Shown one piece after another: positions 10,301-24,800 of a DNA stretch of 61,733 nucleotides. The stretch is from contig JAUCBJ010000858.1 in NCBI GenBank assembly GCA_032718475.1, positions 1 to 61,733 of the forward strand, given 5' to 3'. The position numbers and the translations under genes were made by a program. The DNA is from Nemertoderma westbladi (lineage: Eukaryota; Xenacoelomorpha; Nemertodermatida; Nemertodermatidae). The notes beneath the pieces are model-generated. The model was given only the letters and a program-made list of their open reading frames with translations, ran no database searches and had not been told where the DNA came from. Position 1 is the stretch's first letter. The number at the start of each line of letters is the position of its first letter.

Positions 10301-13300
10301 TCAATGAGTTTCTCTTTGATATAGCCGTCCTCCGCTAAACAAGCAACTGGAAAAACAAATTAACAATTATTGTGTCAGCATACATTACAACTATAAGTTA
10401 CTCTGAACAATTACAACTGACTTACCCTAAACCATTACAACTAACTTACCCTGAACCATTACAACTAACTTACCCTGAACCATTACAACTAACTTAACAT
10501 GAACCATTACAACTAACTTACCCTGAACCATTACAACTAACTTACCCTGAACCATTACAACTAACTTACCCTGAACCATTACAACTAGGTTACCCTGAAC
10601 CATTACAACTAGGTTACCCTGAACCATTACAACTAGGTTACCCTGAACCATTACAACTAACTTAACCTGAACCATTACAACTAACTTACCCTGAACCATT
10701 ACAACTAGGTTACCCTGAACCATTACAACTAGGTTACCCTGAACCATTACAACTAACTTACCCTGAACCATTACAACCAACTTAACCTGAACCATTACAA
10801 GTAACTTACCCTGAACCATTACAACTAACTGACCCTGAACCATTACAACTAACTTACCCTGAACCATTACAACTAACTTACCCTGAACCATTACAACTAA
10901 CTTACCCTGAACCATTACAACTAACTTACCCTGAACCATTACAACTAGGTTACCCTGAACCATTACAACTAGGTTACCCTGAACCATTACAACTAACTTA
11001 ACCTGAACCATTACAACCAACTTACCCTGAACCATTACAACCAACTTACCCTGAACCATTACAACCAACTTACCCTGAACCATTACAACTAGGTTACCCT
11101 GAACCATTACAACTAACTTAACCTGAACCATTACAACTAACTTACCCTGAACCATTACAACCAACTTAACCTGAACCATTACAACTAGGTTACCCTGAAC
11201 CATTACAACTAACTTACCCTAAACCATTACAACTAACTTACCCTGAACCATTACAACTAGGTTACCCTAAACCATTACAACCAACTTACCCTGAACCATT
11301 ACAACTAACTTACCCTGAACCATTACAACGAGGTTACCCTGAACCATTACAACTAACTTACCCTGAACCATTACAACGAACTTACCCTGAACCATTACAA
11401 GTAACTTACCCTGAACCATTACAACTAACTTACCCTGAACCATTACAACTAGGTTACCCTAAACCATTACAACTAACTTACCCTGAACCATTACAACCAA
11501 CTTACCCTGAACCATTACAACCAACTTACCCTGAACCATTACAACTAGGTTACCCTGAACCATTACAACTAACTTAACCTGAACCATTACAACTAACTTA
11601 CCCTGAACCATTACAACCAACTTAACCTGAACCATTACAACTAGGTTACCCTGAACCATTACAACTAACTTACCCTAAACCATTACAACGAACTTACCAT
11701 GAACCATTACAACTAACTTACCATGAACCATTACAAGTAACTTACCCTGAACCATTACAACTAACTTACCCTGAACCATTACAACTAGGTTACCCTGAAC
11801 CATTACAACTAACTTAACCTGAACCATTACAACTAACTTACCCTGAACCATTACAACCAACTTAACCTGAACCATTACAACTAGGTTACCCTGAACCATT
11901 ACAACTAACTTACCCTGAACCATTACAACTAACTTACCCTGAACCATTACAACTAGGTTACCCTAAACCATTACAACCAACTTACCCTGAACCATTACAA
12001 CTAACTTACCCTGAACCATTACAACTAGGTTACCCTGAACCATTACAACTAACTTACCCTGAACCATTACAACGAACTTACCCTGAACCATTACAAGTAA
12101 CTTACCCTGAACCATTACAACTAACTTACCCTGAACCATTACAACTAGGTTACCCTAAACCATTACAACTAACTTACCCTGAACCATTACAACCAACTTA
12201 CCCTGAACCATTACAACCAACTTACCCTGAACCATTACAACTAGGTTACCCTGAACCATTACAACTAACTTAACCTGAACCATTACAACTAACTTACCCT
12301 GAACCATTACAACCAACTTAACCTGAACCATTACAACTAGGTTACCCTGAACCATTACAACTAACTTACCCTAAACCATTACAACGAACTTACCATGAAC
12401 CATTACAACTAACTTACCATGAACCATTACAAGTAACTTACCCTGAACCATTACAACGAACTTACCCTGAACCATTACAAGTAACTTACCCTGAACCATT
12501 ACAACTAACTTACCCTGAACCATTACAACTAACTTACCCTGAACCATTACAACTAACTTAACCTGAACCATTACAACTAACTTACCCTGAACCATTACAA
12601 CTAACTTAACCTGAACCATTACAACTAACTTACCATGAACCATTACAACTAACTTACCATGAACCATTACAACTAACTTACCCTGAACCATTACAACTAA
12701 CTTAACCTGAACCATTACAACTAACTTACCCTGAACCATTACAACTAACTTACCCTGAACCATTACAACGAACTTACCCTGAACCATTACAAGTAACTTA
12801 CCCTGAACCATTACAACTAACTTACCCTGAACCATTACAACTAACTTACCCTGAACCATTACAACTAACTTAACCTGAACCATTACAACTAACTTACCCT
12901 GAACCATTACAACTAACTTAACCTGAACCATTACAACTAACTTACCATGAACCATTACAACTAACTTACCATGAACCATTACAACTAACTTACCCTGAAC
13001 CATTACAACTAACTTAACCTGAACCATTACAACTAACTTACCATGAACCATTACAACTAACTTACCATGAACCATTACAACTAACTTACCCTGAACCATT
13101 ACAACGAACTTACCCTGAACCATTACAAGTAACTTACCCTGAACCATTACAACTAACTTACCCTGAACCATTACAACTAGGTTACCCTAAACCATTACAA
13201 CCAACTTACCCTGAACCATTACAACTAACTTACCATGAACCATTACAACTAGGTTACCCTGAACCATTACAACTAACTTACCCTGAACCATTACAACTAA

Positions 13301-16300
13301 CTTACCCTGAACCATTACAACTAGGTTACCCTAAACCATTACAACCAACTTACCCTGAACCATTACAACTAACTTACCCTGAACCATTACAACTAGGTTA
13401 CCCTGAACCATTACAACTAACTTACCCTGAACCATTATAACGAACTTACCCTGAACCATTACAAGTAACTTACCCTGAACCATTACAACTAACTTACCCT
13501 GAACCATTACAACTAGGTTACCCTAAACCATTACAACTAACTTACCCTGAACCATTACAACTAACTTACCCTGAACCATTACAACTAGGTTACCCTAAAC
13601 CATTACAACCAACTTACCCTGAACCATTACAACTAACTTACCATGAACCATTACAACTAGGTTACCCTGAACCATTACAACTAACTTACCCTGAACCATT
13701 ACAACTAACTTACCCTGAACCATTACAACTAGGTTACCCTAAACCATTACAACCAACTTACCCTGAACCATTACAACTAACTTACCCTGAACCATTACAA
13801 CTAGGTTACCCTGAACCATTACAACTAACTTACCCTGAACCATTACAACAAACTTACCCTGAACCATTACAAGTAACTTACCCTGAACCATTACAACTAA
13901 CTTACCCTGAACCATTACAACTAGGTTACCCTAAACCATTACAACTAACTTACCCTGAACCATTACAACGAACTTACCCTGAACCATTACAAGTAACTTA
14001 ACCTGAACCATTACAACTAACATACCATGAACCATTACAACTAACTTACCATGAACCATTACAACTAACTTACCCTGAACCATTACAACTAACTTACCCT
14101 GAACCATTACAACTAACTTACCCTGAACCATTACAACGAACTTACCCTGAACCATTACAAGTAACTTAACCTGAACCATTACAACTGACTTACCATGAAC
14201 CATTACAACTAACTTACCCTGAACCATTACAACTAACTTACCCTGAACCATTACAAGTAACTTACCCTGAACCATTACAACTAGGTTACCCTGAACCATT
14301 ACAACTAGGTTACCCTGAACCATTACAACTAGGTTACCCTGAACCATTACAACTGACTTACCATGAACCATTACAACTAACTTACCCTGAACCATTACAA
14401 CGAACTTACCCTGAACCATTACAAGTAACTTAACCTGAACCATTACAACTGACTTACCATGAACCATTACAACTAACTTACCCTGAACCATTACAACAAA
14501 CTTACCCTGAACCATTACAAGTAACTTACCCTGAACCATTACAACTAACTTACCCTGAACCATTACAAGTAACTTACCCTGAACCATTACAAGTAACTTA
14601 CCCTGAACCATTACAACTAACTTACCCTGAACCATTACAACTAACTTACCCTGAACCATTACAAGTAACTTACCCTGAACCATTACAACTAACTTACCCT
14701 GAACCATTACAATTAACTTAACCTGAACCATTACAACTAACTTACCCTGAACCATTACAACTAACTTACCCTGAACCATTACAACTAACTTACCCTGAAC
14801 CATTACAACTAGGTTACCCTGAACCATTACAAATAACTTAACCTGAACCATTACAACCAACTTACCCTGAACCATTACAACCAACTTAACCTGAACCATT
14901 ACAACTAACTTACCCTGAACCATTACAAATAACTTAACCTGAACCATTACAACCAACTTACCCTGAACCATTACAACCAACTTAACCTGAACCATTACAA
15001 CTAACTTACCCTGAACCATTACAACTAACTTACCCTGAACCATTACAACTAACTTACCCTGAACCATTACAACGAACTTACCCTGAACCATTACAACTAG
15101 GTTACCCTGAACCATTACAACTAGGTTACCCTGAACCATTACAACTAGGTTACCCTGAACCATTACAACTAGGTTACCCTGAACCATTACAACTAACTTA
15201 CCCTAAACCATTACAACGAACTTACCCTGAACCATTACAAGTAACTTAACCTGAACCATTACAACTGACTTACCATGAACCATTACAACTAACTTACCCT
15301 GAACCATTACAACTAACTTACCCTGAACCATTACAAGTAACTTACCCTGAACCATTACAACTAACTTACCCTGAACCATTACAACTAGGTTACCCTGAAC
15401 CATTACAACTAGGTTACCCTGAACCATTACAACTAGGTTACCCTGAACCATTACAACTAACTTAACCTGAACCATTACAACTAACTTACCCTGAACCATT
15501 ACAACTAGGTTACCCTGAACCATTACAACTAGGTTACCCTGAACCATTACAACTAACTTACCCTGAACCATTACAACTAGGTTACCCTGAACCATTACAA
15601 CTAACTTAACCTGAACCATTACAACCAACTTACCCTGAACCATTACAACCAACTTAACCTGAACCATTACAACTAACTTACCCTGAACCATTACAACTAA
15701 CTTACCCTGAACCATTACAACTAACTTACCCTGAACCATTACAACTAACTTACCCTGAACCATTACAACTAACTTACCATGAACCATTACAACTAACTTA
15801 CCATGAACCATTACAACTAACTTACCCTGAACCATTACAAGTAACTTACCCTGAACCATTACAACGAACTTACCCTGAACCATTACAAGTAACTTAACCT
15901 GAACCATTACAACTAACTTACCATGAACCATTACAACTAACTTACCATGAACCATTACAACTAACTTACCCTGAACCATTACAACTAACTTACCCTGAAC
16001 CATTACAAGTAACTTACCCTGAACCATTACAAGTAACTTACCATGAACCATTACAACTAACTTACCATGAACCATTACAACTAACTTACCCTGAACCATT
16101 ACAAGTAACTTACCATGAACCATTACAACTAACTTACCATGAACCATTACAACTAACTTACCCTGAACCATTACAAGTAACTTACCATGAACCATTACAA
16201 CTAACTTACCATGAACCATTACAACTAACTTACCCTGAACCATTACAACTAACTTACCCTGAACCATTACAAGTAACTTACCCTGAACCATTACAAGTAA

Positions 16301-19300
16301 CTTACCATGAACCATTACAACTAACTTACCATGAACCATTACAACTAACTTACCCTGAACCATTACAAGTAACTTACCATGAACCATTACAACTAACTTA
16401 CCATGAACCATTACAACTAACTTACCCTGAACCATTACAACTAACTTACCCTGAACCATTACAACTAACTTACCCTGAACCATTACAACTAACTTACCAT
16501 GAACCATTACAAGTAACTTACCCTGAACCATTACAAGTAACTTACCATGAACCATTACAACTAACTTACCATGAACCATTACAACTAACTTACCCTGAAC
16601 CATTACAACTAACTTACCCTGAACCATTACAAGTAACTTACCCTGAACCATTACAACTAACTTACCCTGAACCATTACAACTAGGTTACCCTAAACCATT
16701 ACAACTAGGTTACCCTGAACCATTACAACTAGGTCACCCTGAACCATTACAACTAACTTACCCTGAACCATTACAACTAACTTACCCTGAACCATGAGAT
16801 CTGGTTTCGGTTGCAGAGCAAATCTTCTGTTTAGCGGGTCGATTTCACCTGGAGCGATGAGTTTCTGAATAAAAAGAGATAAAATAACTTTATAAACTTT
16901 CAAGTATAAACGAGTGCAAATCAACATATCGGTACATACTACATACACAGCAAATCAACCTACTTACTCGTACAATTAAACCTACATCCTGCAGTTTAAA
17001 TAAACTGGGGAGGTTGCGTGTCTGTTTCGTTCACCGTATCCAACGGTACGAAACAGGGCGGGATCTTGTCACCGAGATTCTACAACCTTTACGTAGATGA
17101 TCTCAGTTTCGAGTTCACCGAATCAGGCGTCGGCTGTGTTGTCAGTGGCCAGCGCGCTAACCACTTTATATATGCTGATGACCTAGCCTTGGCTTCTAAT
17201 TCTATACATGGGCTCAACACTCTTATACAGATATATAAAAAATATGCAGATTCCCATTCCATTAAAGTGAATGTCAAAAAATCTAAGCTTATGATATTTA
17301 CACCTAAATCAAATAAAAATTTACTTGCAAACAATATTACTGTTAATTGTTCGAAATTGGAAATACATTGGTTTCTAAATACAAATACTTGGGTCACATA
17401 ATACATAACTCAACAGATGATATTTTAAATCAACTTCATAGTTTGTATAAACGTGGGAATCTGCTTTTTTATAAATTTAAATTTTGTTCTAGAACTATCA
17501 AGCGTAAATTGTTCCAATGATTTTGTACGCAATTTTATTGCAATGCATTGTGGTCCAGGCGAAATCTTAGTCTCAGCATATATAATAAACTGCGCGTTGG
17601 CTATAACAATATTGCTAGGCGTCTGTTCGGGTACAGCTACGACTTTAGCGTTTCACTAATGTTTGGGGAACTCGACTTACCCAAATTTTGTCACATTAGA
17701 TTCAATGCAATAAATTCGTTGTTCCGCCGTGTCGACAATAGTGAAAATAGTATTGTACGGGCGGTTGCATTGGCCACTATTCATACAAGCAGGTTGCGTG
17801 AATCCATATTTTATGTATGAAATACAATTATTATCTTGTAATTATATAATGTACTGTACGTTTTAGTCTATTAACATTTGTTTATAAGTTTACTGTGCTA
17901 CTATTTCTTACTAAGTATGATGTATGTACTAGCGTCTCGTGCTTCGCCTTAATATATTTTTCCTACATATTAATTAATGTTACTTCTGGTTTATCGTGCT
18001 TGTATGTATTGTGTATGTTATGTATTAATAATTAGTCGACTGTTTTACTATGGGAGTACGTTAGCCTGGATTAAAGAATAAAAAAAAAAAAAAAAATTAC
18101 ATCCTGCAGTAAATAAACTTACATCCTGCAGCAAATAAACTTACATCCTGCAGCAAATAAACTTACAGCATTCAGCAAATAAACTTACAGCATGCTGCAA
18201 ATAAACTTATATCCTGCAGCAAACAAACTTACAGCATGCAGCAAATAAACTTACATCCTGCAGCAAATAAAATTACACCCTGCAGCAAATAAATTTACAT
18301 CCTGTAGCAAATAAACATACATCCTGCAGCAAATAAATTTACATCCTGCAGCAAATAAACTTACATCCTGCAGCAAATAAACTTACAGCATTCAGCAAAT
18401 AAATTTACATCCTGCAGCAAATAAACTTACACCCTGCAGCAAATAAACTTACAGCATTCACCAAATAAATTTACATCCTGTAGCAAATAAACATACATCC
18501 TGCAGCAAATAAATTTACATCCTGCAGCAAATAAACTTACATCCTGCAGCAAATAAACTTACAGCATTCAGCAAATAAATTTACATCCTGTAGCAAATAA
18601 ACATACATCCTGCAGCAAATAAATTTACATCCTGCAGCAAATAAACTTACATCCTGCAGCAAATAAACTTACAGCATTCAGCAATTAAATTTACATCCTG
18701 CAGCAAATAAACTTACACCCTGCAGCAAATAAACTTACAGCATTCACCAAATAAATTTACATCCTGCAGCAAATAAACATACATCCTGCAGAAAATAAAT
18801 TTACATCCTGCAGCAAATAAACATACATCCTGCAGCAAATAAAGTTACATCCTGCAGCAAATAAACATACATCCTGCAGCAAATAAATTTACATCCTGCA
18901 GCAAATAAACATACAGCATGCAGCAAATAAACATACAGCATTCAGCAAATAAATTTACATCCTGCTGCAAATAAACTTACACCATGCAGCAAGTTACATC
19001 CTGCAGCAAATAAACTTACATCCTGCAGCAAATAAACATACATCCTGCAGCAAATAAATTTACATCCTGCAGCAAATAAACATACAGCATGCAGCAAATA
19101 AACTTACAGCATGCAGCAAATAAACTTACATCCTGCAGCAAATAAACTTACACCCTGCAGCAAATAAACATACAGCATGCAGCAAATAAACATACAGCAT
19201 GCAGCAAATAAACATACAGCATTCAGCAAATAAATTTACATCCTGCTGCAAATAAACTTACACCCTGCAGCAAGTTACATCCTGCAGCAAATAAACTTAC

Positions 19301-21847
19301 ATCCTGCAGCAAATAAACAAACATCCTGCAGCAAATAAATTTACATCCTGCAGCAAATAAACATACAGCATGCAGCAAATAAACTTACAGCATGCAGCAA
19401 ATAAACTTACATCCTGCAGCAAATAAACTTACACCCTGCAGCAAATAAACTTACATCCTGCAGCAAATAAACTTACAGCATGCAGCAAATAAACTTAATG
19501 CATGCAGCAAATAAACTTACATACTGCAGCAAATAAACTTAAATACAGAAGCAAATAAAGTTACATACTGCGGCAAATAAAGTTACTTACTGCGGCAAAA
19601 AAAGGTACATACTGCGACAAATAAAAACTAACATCGTGCAGCAACTTTCCCAGTATATAGAAACTTTGAGCCCAAAGGAACGGTAATTTGCCTCCCAACT
19701 CCCTGTCCACTGTGTGCGGGTTAGATGTTTCCATGGCGACCAAGTGCTGCGGTACGTAGTACAACTGAGGCACTAAGGTAAACCCCTCGTCCGTTTTAAC
19801 CACCACCGACGCCAATTTCTTTTGATAAAGAGCGACCTAAAGGAAAGAAGAACCTCCCGATAAAGAGCGACCTAAAGGAAAGAAGAACCTCCCGATAAAG
19901 AGCGACCTAAAGGAAAGAAGAACCTCCCGATAAAGAGCGACCTAAAGGAAAGAAGAACCTCCCGATAAAGAGCGACCTAAAGGAAAGAAGAACCTCCCGA
20001 TAAAGAGCGACATAAAGGAAAGAAGAACCTCCCGATAAAGAGCGACCTAAAGGAAAGAAGAACCTCCCGATAAAGAGCGACCTAAAGGAAAGAAGAACCT
20101 CCCGATAAGGAGCGACCTAAAGGAAAGAAGAACCTCCCGATAAAGAGCGACCTAAAGGAAAGAAGAACCTCCCGATAAAGAGCGACCTAAAGGAAAGAAG
20201 AACCTCCCGATAAAGAGCGACCTAAAGGAAAGAAGAACCTCCCGATAAAGAGCGACCTAAAGGAAAGAAGAACCTCCCGATAAAGAGCGACCTAAAGGAA
20301 AGAAGAACTTCCCATCAGTTACAGTCAACTTAAAAACATCCCAATCAACATTTACCATAAATCATTTAAATCCATTTTCTGTATTAAAGGAGAACATATG
20401 AAAAAACAGTGTTGTGACGTCACTAATAACTTAATTTAAACCGAATATACTATGACGTCACCTGTTCGTCGTCCCCGTTGAATATCCCGTCGAGAATGAG
20501 AATGGTCCAGAACAGTGGCCATTCGCACTCGATGTTCTCAAACTGTTTGAGTTCCCAGGGTTCGTAATAAAGTCGGCATCTATCCTGATTGGCCAATAAA
20601 TAAAATGTACTTATAAAAGGTATTAATTATTATAAAATTAGTTAAATTATCAACTATAAGTTTGACAAGAAGAAGAAATTTTAACTGGACCTGAGTACAA
20701 GTAATAAATTACGGATTATTTAAAATTTAATTAATCTACTTTCTAATGTAAATGTTTGTGGCGAGTTACTTTTAACTATAATTAATTGTGAACAACATAA
20801 TTATCATCTAACTAACACCAGTGTCTCGTTTCCATATTTAACTCGCTTCACTCGTGCACCAAACACGTTACTCGCAATAGCTCACAAACCGGTTCCTTTC
20901 CAGTATAATTAGTAAACAACTGACCTCTTTAACTGTGCGGTACCCGTCTCTAAGGAAACGACAACAACCGTATCGACCCTCCAGCTTCTCTACAATCCCG
21001 TCTCGCGTCGAGTTAACCAGACTATCCGAATCCACTCCGAACGCGGGGTAACTTATGATTGACAGCATACCAGCGTCGATTTCCTGAGAAGTGAAAACAG
21101 AAACCGGCTGGTTCTCAGACAAAGAGAATATAATATAAACAGATATGGGTGCTCGGTGCTCGGTGCTCTATAATAACGTATCAGTACCACAAGTAGACAC
21201 AATTCCCTGCCAAAGCTCCCTATGAACCAGCAGCTTTTATTATCATTTTCGTTTAGTATAATATTAGCATTTAGCAAAACATAATTTGAGTTGTTAATTG
21301 TAACTTTTGCCTTTAAAGGTATTTTTATTAACCGTTGGAAAAAAATTAATTTACACGGCGCAAGACAGGAGTCAGAGTAAAACGCGGATTCCACATTTAA
21401 CATTGTCGCTACGGAAGTCGATTTTTTTTACATTTTTATAACTCCCAAAAATAAAACTATAACCAGTTCTATTGACTTTAGTTTATTGTTTTGGTTTAAA
21501 TAACGTGCCACTGTAACCTGCTCCTTTCCCTTAATTGATAATTTTGGAATCCGGATCCGCGTTTTACACCTACCCGCAAGACAGCTTATTATTTTTTGAT
21601 GGTGCAGTAAAAGCGTACTCTTATAGCCTACAATACGTCTATAACAATTAAATATATAGAGATATAATATGCGACCGCTATACCTTAGAGCAGCTCTCCC
21701 TTGGCAGCATAGACTGCAGAACTGCCTGACATTTCATCATCTCGTCCGGCATCACGTGAATAACAGAATCCGGAGCGCCTCGGGGCCCGAATAAATCCAG
21801 TTCGTTTATCGCTTCCATAGCGGCCTTAGCCATACCTGCAATCAATT

Positions 21848-21894
<47 letters not shown>

Positions 21895-24800
21895 AAATAA
21901 ATTAGGTTTAGCCTACCGGTATATATAGCCTACCTATAGAACTGGCATTGAGTTCAGTCTGACCGTGGTTGGTTTTCTCTCCCCTCTCCCAGACACCGAA
22001 GTCGGGTGTCCTGTAAGCGTTCTCGATGTAGAATACGAGGTTCTGGATGAAAGAGACCTCGTCGAGAGAGTATATGATCTGTAATCCTGGAAGAAGCAAA
22101 ATAAAAACACCGTCTGTTTTACATTTGGAACATTGTTTCATTCTAAAATACCATTGTAACGTAAAACAGTATGTATAACTTTAAACGACATAGGTGTGAT
22201 TTATATGACGGGTGGGAATCCAGCACCACCTGTATACTGATACTCCAAGTAATAAGTTAGCCCTTGGTAAGATTGCAGCGCTCCCTTCTATATTACAATT
22301 GTAATATTCAGAGAACAGTGGAACTTAAAGGACTGCTGCACAGCAATACTGCAGCATGAACTGTTGAATATACTGTTGAACAGCTATACTGCTGTACAGC
22401 TATACTGCTGCACAGCTATACTGATGAACAGCTATACTGCTGCACAGCTATACTGCTGCACAGCTATACTGCTGCACAGCTATACTGCTGCACAGCTATA
22501 CTGCTGAACAGCTATACTGCTGAACGGCTATACTGATGAACAGCTATACTGCTGCACAGCTATACTGATGAACAGCTATACTGCTGTACAGCTATACTGC
22601 TGCACAGCTATACTGATGCACAGATACAGTTATATTGCTGCACAGATATACTGCTGCACAGCTATACTGCTGAACAGCTATACTGCTGAACAGCTATACT
22701 GCTGCACAGCTTACTGATGAACAGCTATACTGCTGAACAGATATACTGATGAACACCTATACTGCTGCACAGCTATACTGCTGCACACCTATACTGATGC
22801 ACAGATACAGTTATATTGCTGCACAGATATACTGCTGCACAGCTATACTGCTGAACAGCTATACTGCTGAACAGCTATACTGCTGAACAGCTATACTGCT
22901 GCACAGCTTACTGATGAACAGCTATACTGCTAAACAGCTATACTGTTGCACAGCTATACTGCTGCACAGCTATACTGCTGCACATCTATACTACTGCACA
23001 GCTATACTGCTGCACAGCTATATACTGCTGCACAGCTATACTGATGAACAGCTATACTGCTGGACAGCTATACTGCTGCACAGCTATCCTGCTGCACAGC
23101 TATACTGCTGCACAGCTATACTGATGCACAGATACAGTTATATTGCTGCACAGATATACTGCTGCACAGCTATACTGCTGAACAGCTATACTGCTGAACA
23201 GCTATACTGCTGAACGGCTATACTGATGAACAGCAATACTGCTGCACAGCTATACTGCTGCACAGCTATATTGCTGTACAGCTATACTGCTGCACAGCTA
23301 TACTACTGCACAGCGATACTGCTACACAGCTATACTGCTGAACGGCTATACTGATGAACAGCTATACTGCTGCACAGCTATACTGATGAACACCTATACT
23401 GCTGCACAGCTATACTGCTGCACAGCTATACTGATGCACAGATACAGTTATATTGGTGCACAGATATACTGCTGCACAGCTATACTGCTGAAGAGCTATA
23501 CTGCTGAACAGCTATACTGCTGCACAGCTTACTGATGAACAGCTATACTGCTGAACAGCTATACTGATGAACACCTATACTGCTGCACAGCTATACTGCT
23601 GCACAGCTATACTGATGCACAGATACAGTTATATTGCTGCACAGATATACTGCTGCACAGCTATACTGCTGAACAGCTGTACTGCTGAACAGCTATACTG
23701 CTGCACAGCTTACTGATGAACAGCTATACTGCTGAACAGCTATACTGTTGCACAGCTATACTGCTGCACAGCTATACTGCTGCCAGCTTACTGATGAACA
23801 GCTATACTGCTGGACAGCTATACTGCTGCACAGCTATACTGCTGCACAGCTATACTGCTGCACAGCTATACTGCTGCACAGCTATACTACTGCCAGCTTA
23901 CTGATGAACAGCTATACTGCTGCACAGCTATACTGCTGAAACAGCTATACTGCTGCAAAGCTATACTGTTGAACAGCTATACTGCTGTACAGCTATACTG
24001 CTGCACAGCTTACTGATGAACAGCTATACTGCTGCACAGCTATACTGCTGAAACAGCTATACTGCTGCAAAGCTATACTGTTGAACATCTATACTGCTGT
24101 ACAGCTATACTGCTGCACAGCTTACTGATGAACAGCTATACTGCTGTACAGCTATACTGCTGCACAGCTATACTGCTGCACAGCTATACTGCTGCACAGC
24201 TATACTGCTGAAACAGCTATACTGCTGCAAAGCTATACTGTTGAACAGCTATACTGCTGTACAGCTATACTGCTGCACAGCTTACTGATGAACAGCTATA
24301 CTGCTGCACAGCTATACTGCTGAAACAGCTATACTGCTGCAAAGCTATACTGTTGAACAGCTATACTGCTGCACAGCTTACTGATGAACAGCTATACTGC
24401 TGTACAGCTATACTGCTGCACAGCTATACTGCTGCACAGCTATACTGCTGAAACAGCTATACTGCTGAACACAGAAATAAAAATAGAAAACATTTCAGTT
24501 TACGATTGCCCAACACCTCTTAATTTCAGTTAAAGTATAAATTGATCACCTAAAACTCAAATAAAGCTCATCTCACCAACCTGACGCAGTCATCTGCGCG
24601 AGAGTCAGCAGGTATATACTCGTGGCGTCGATCTGAAGATGACCCCAATCGTAATCCCCAACCACAGGACGGAGTGTCTGGGTCCCGTACTTGGCGTGCA
24701 GTGCGTCCCGCGGACCTAACGAATGCTTGAACTGCTCCACCTTATCCACCTGAGTCATCATACATTGCAGAAGAGATCGCATCAGTTTCACCACGGCCTG

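Noticed and set aside
10427-16675. Minus-strand ORFs of up to 490 codons reading MVQGKLVV repeats
   Set aside because: They are the 24-bp intron 9 array read in an open phase. Only the first four units continue an actual exon.
22914-23939. ORFs of 60-100 codons ([16 protein letters not shown])
   Set aside because: Products of the 16-bp array in intron 3; frames break at each length variant.
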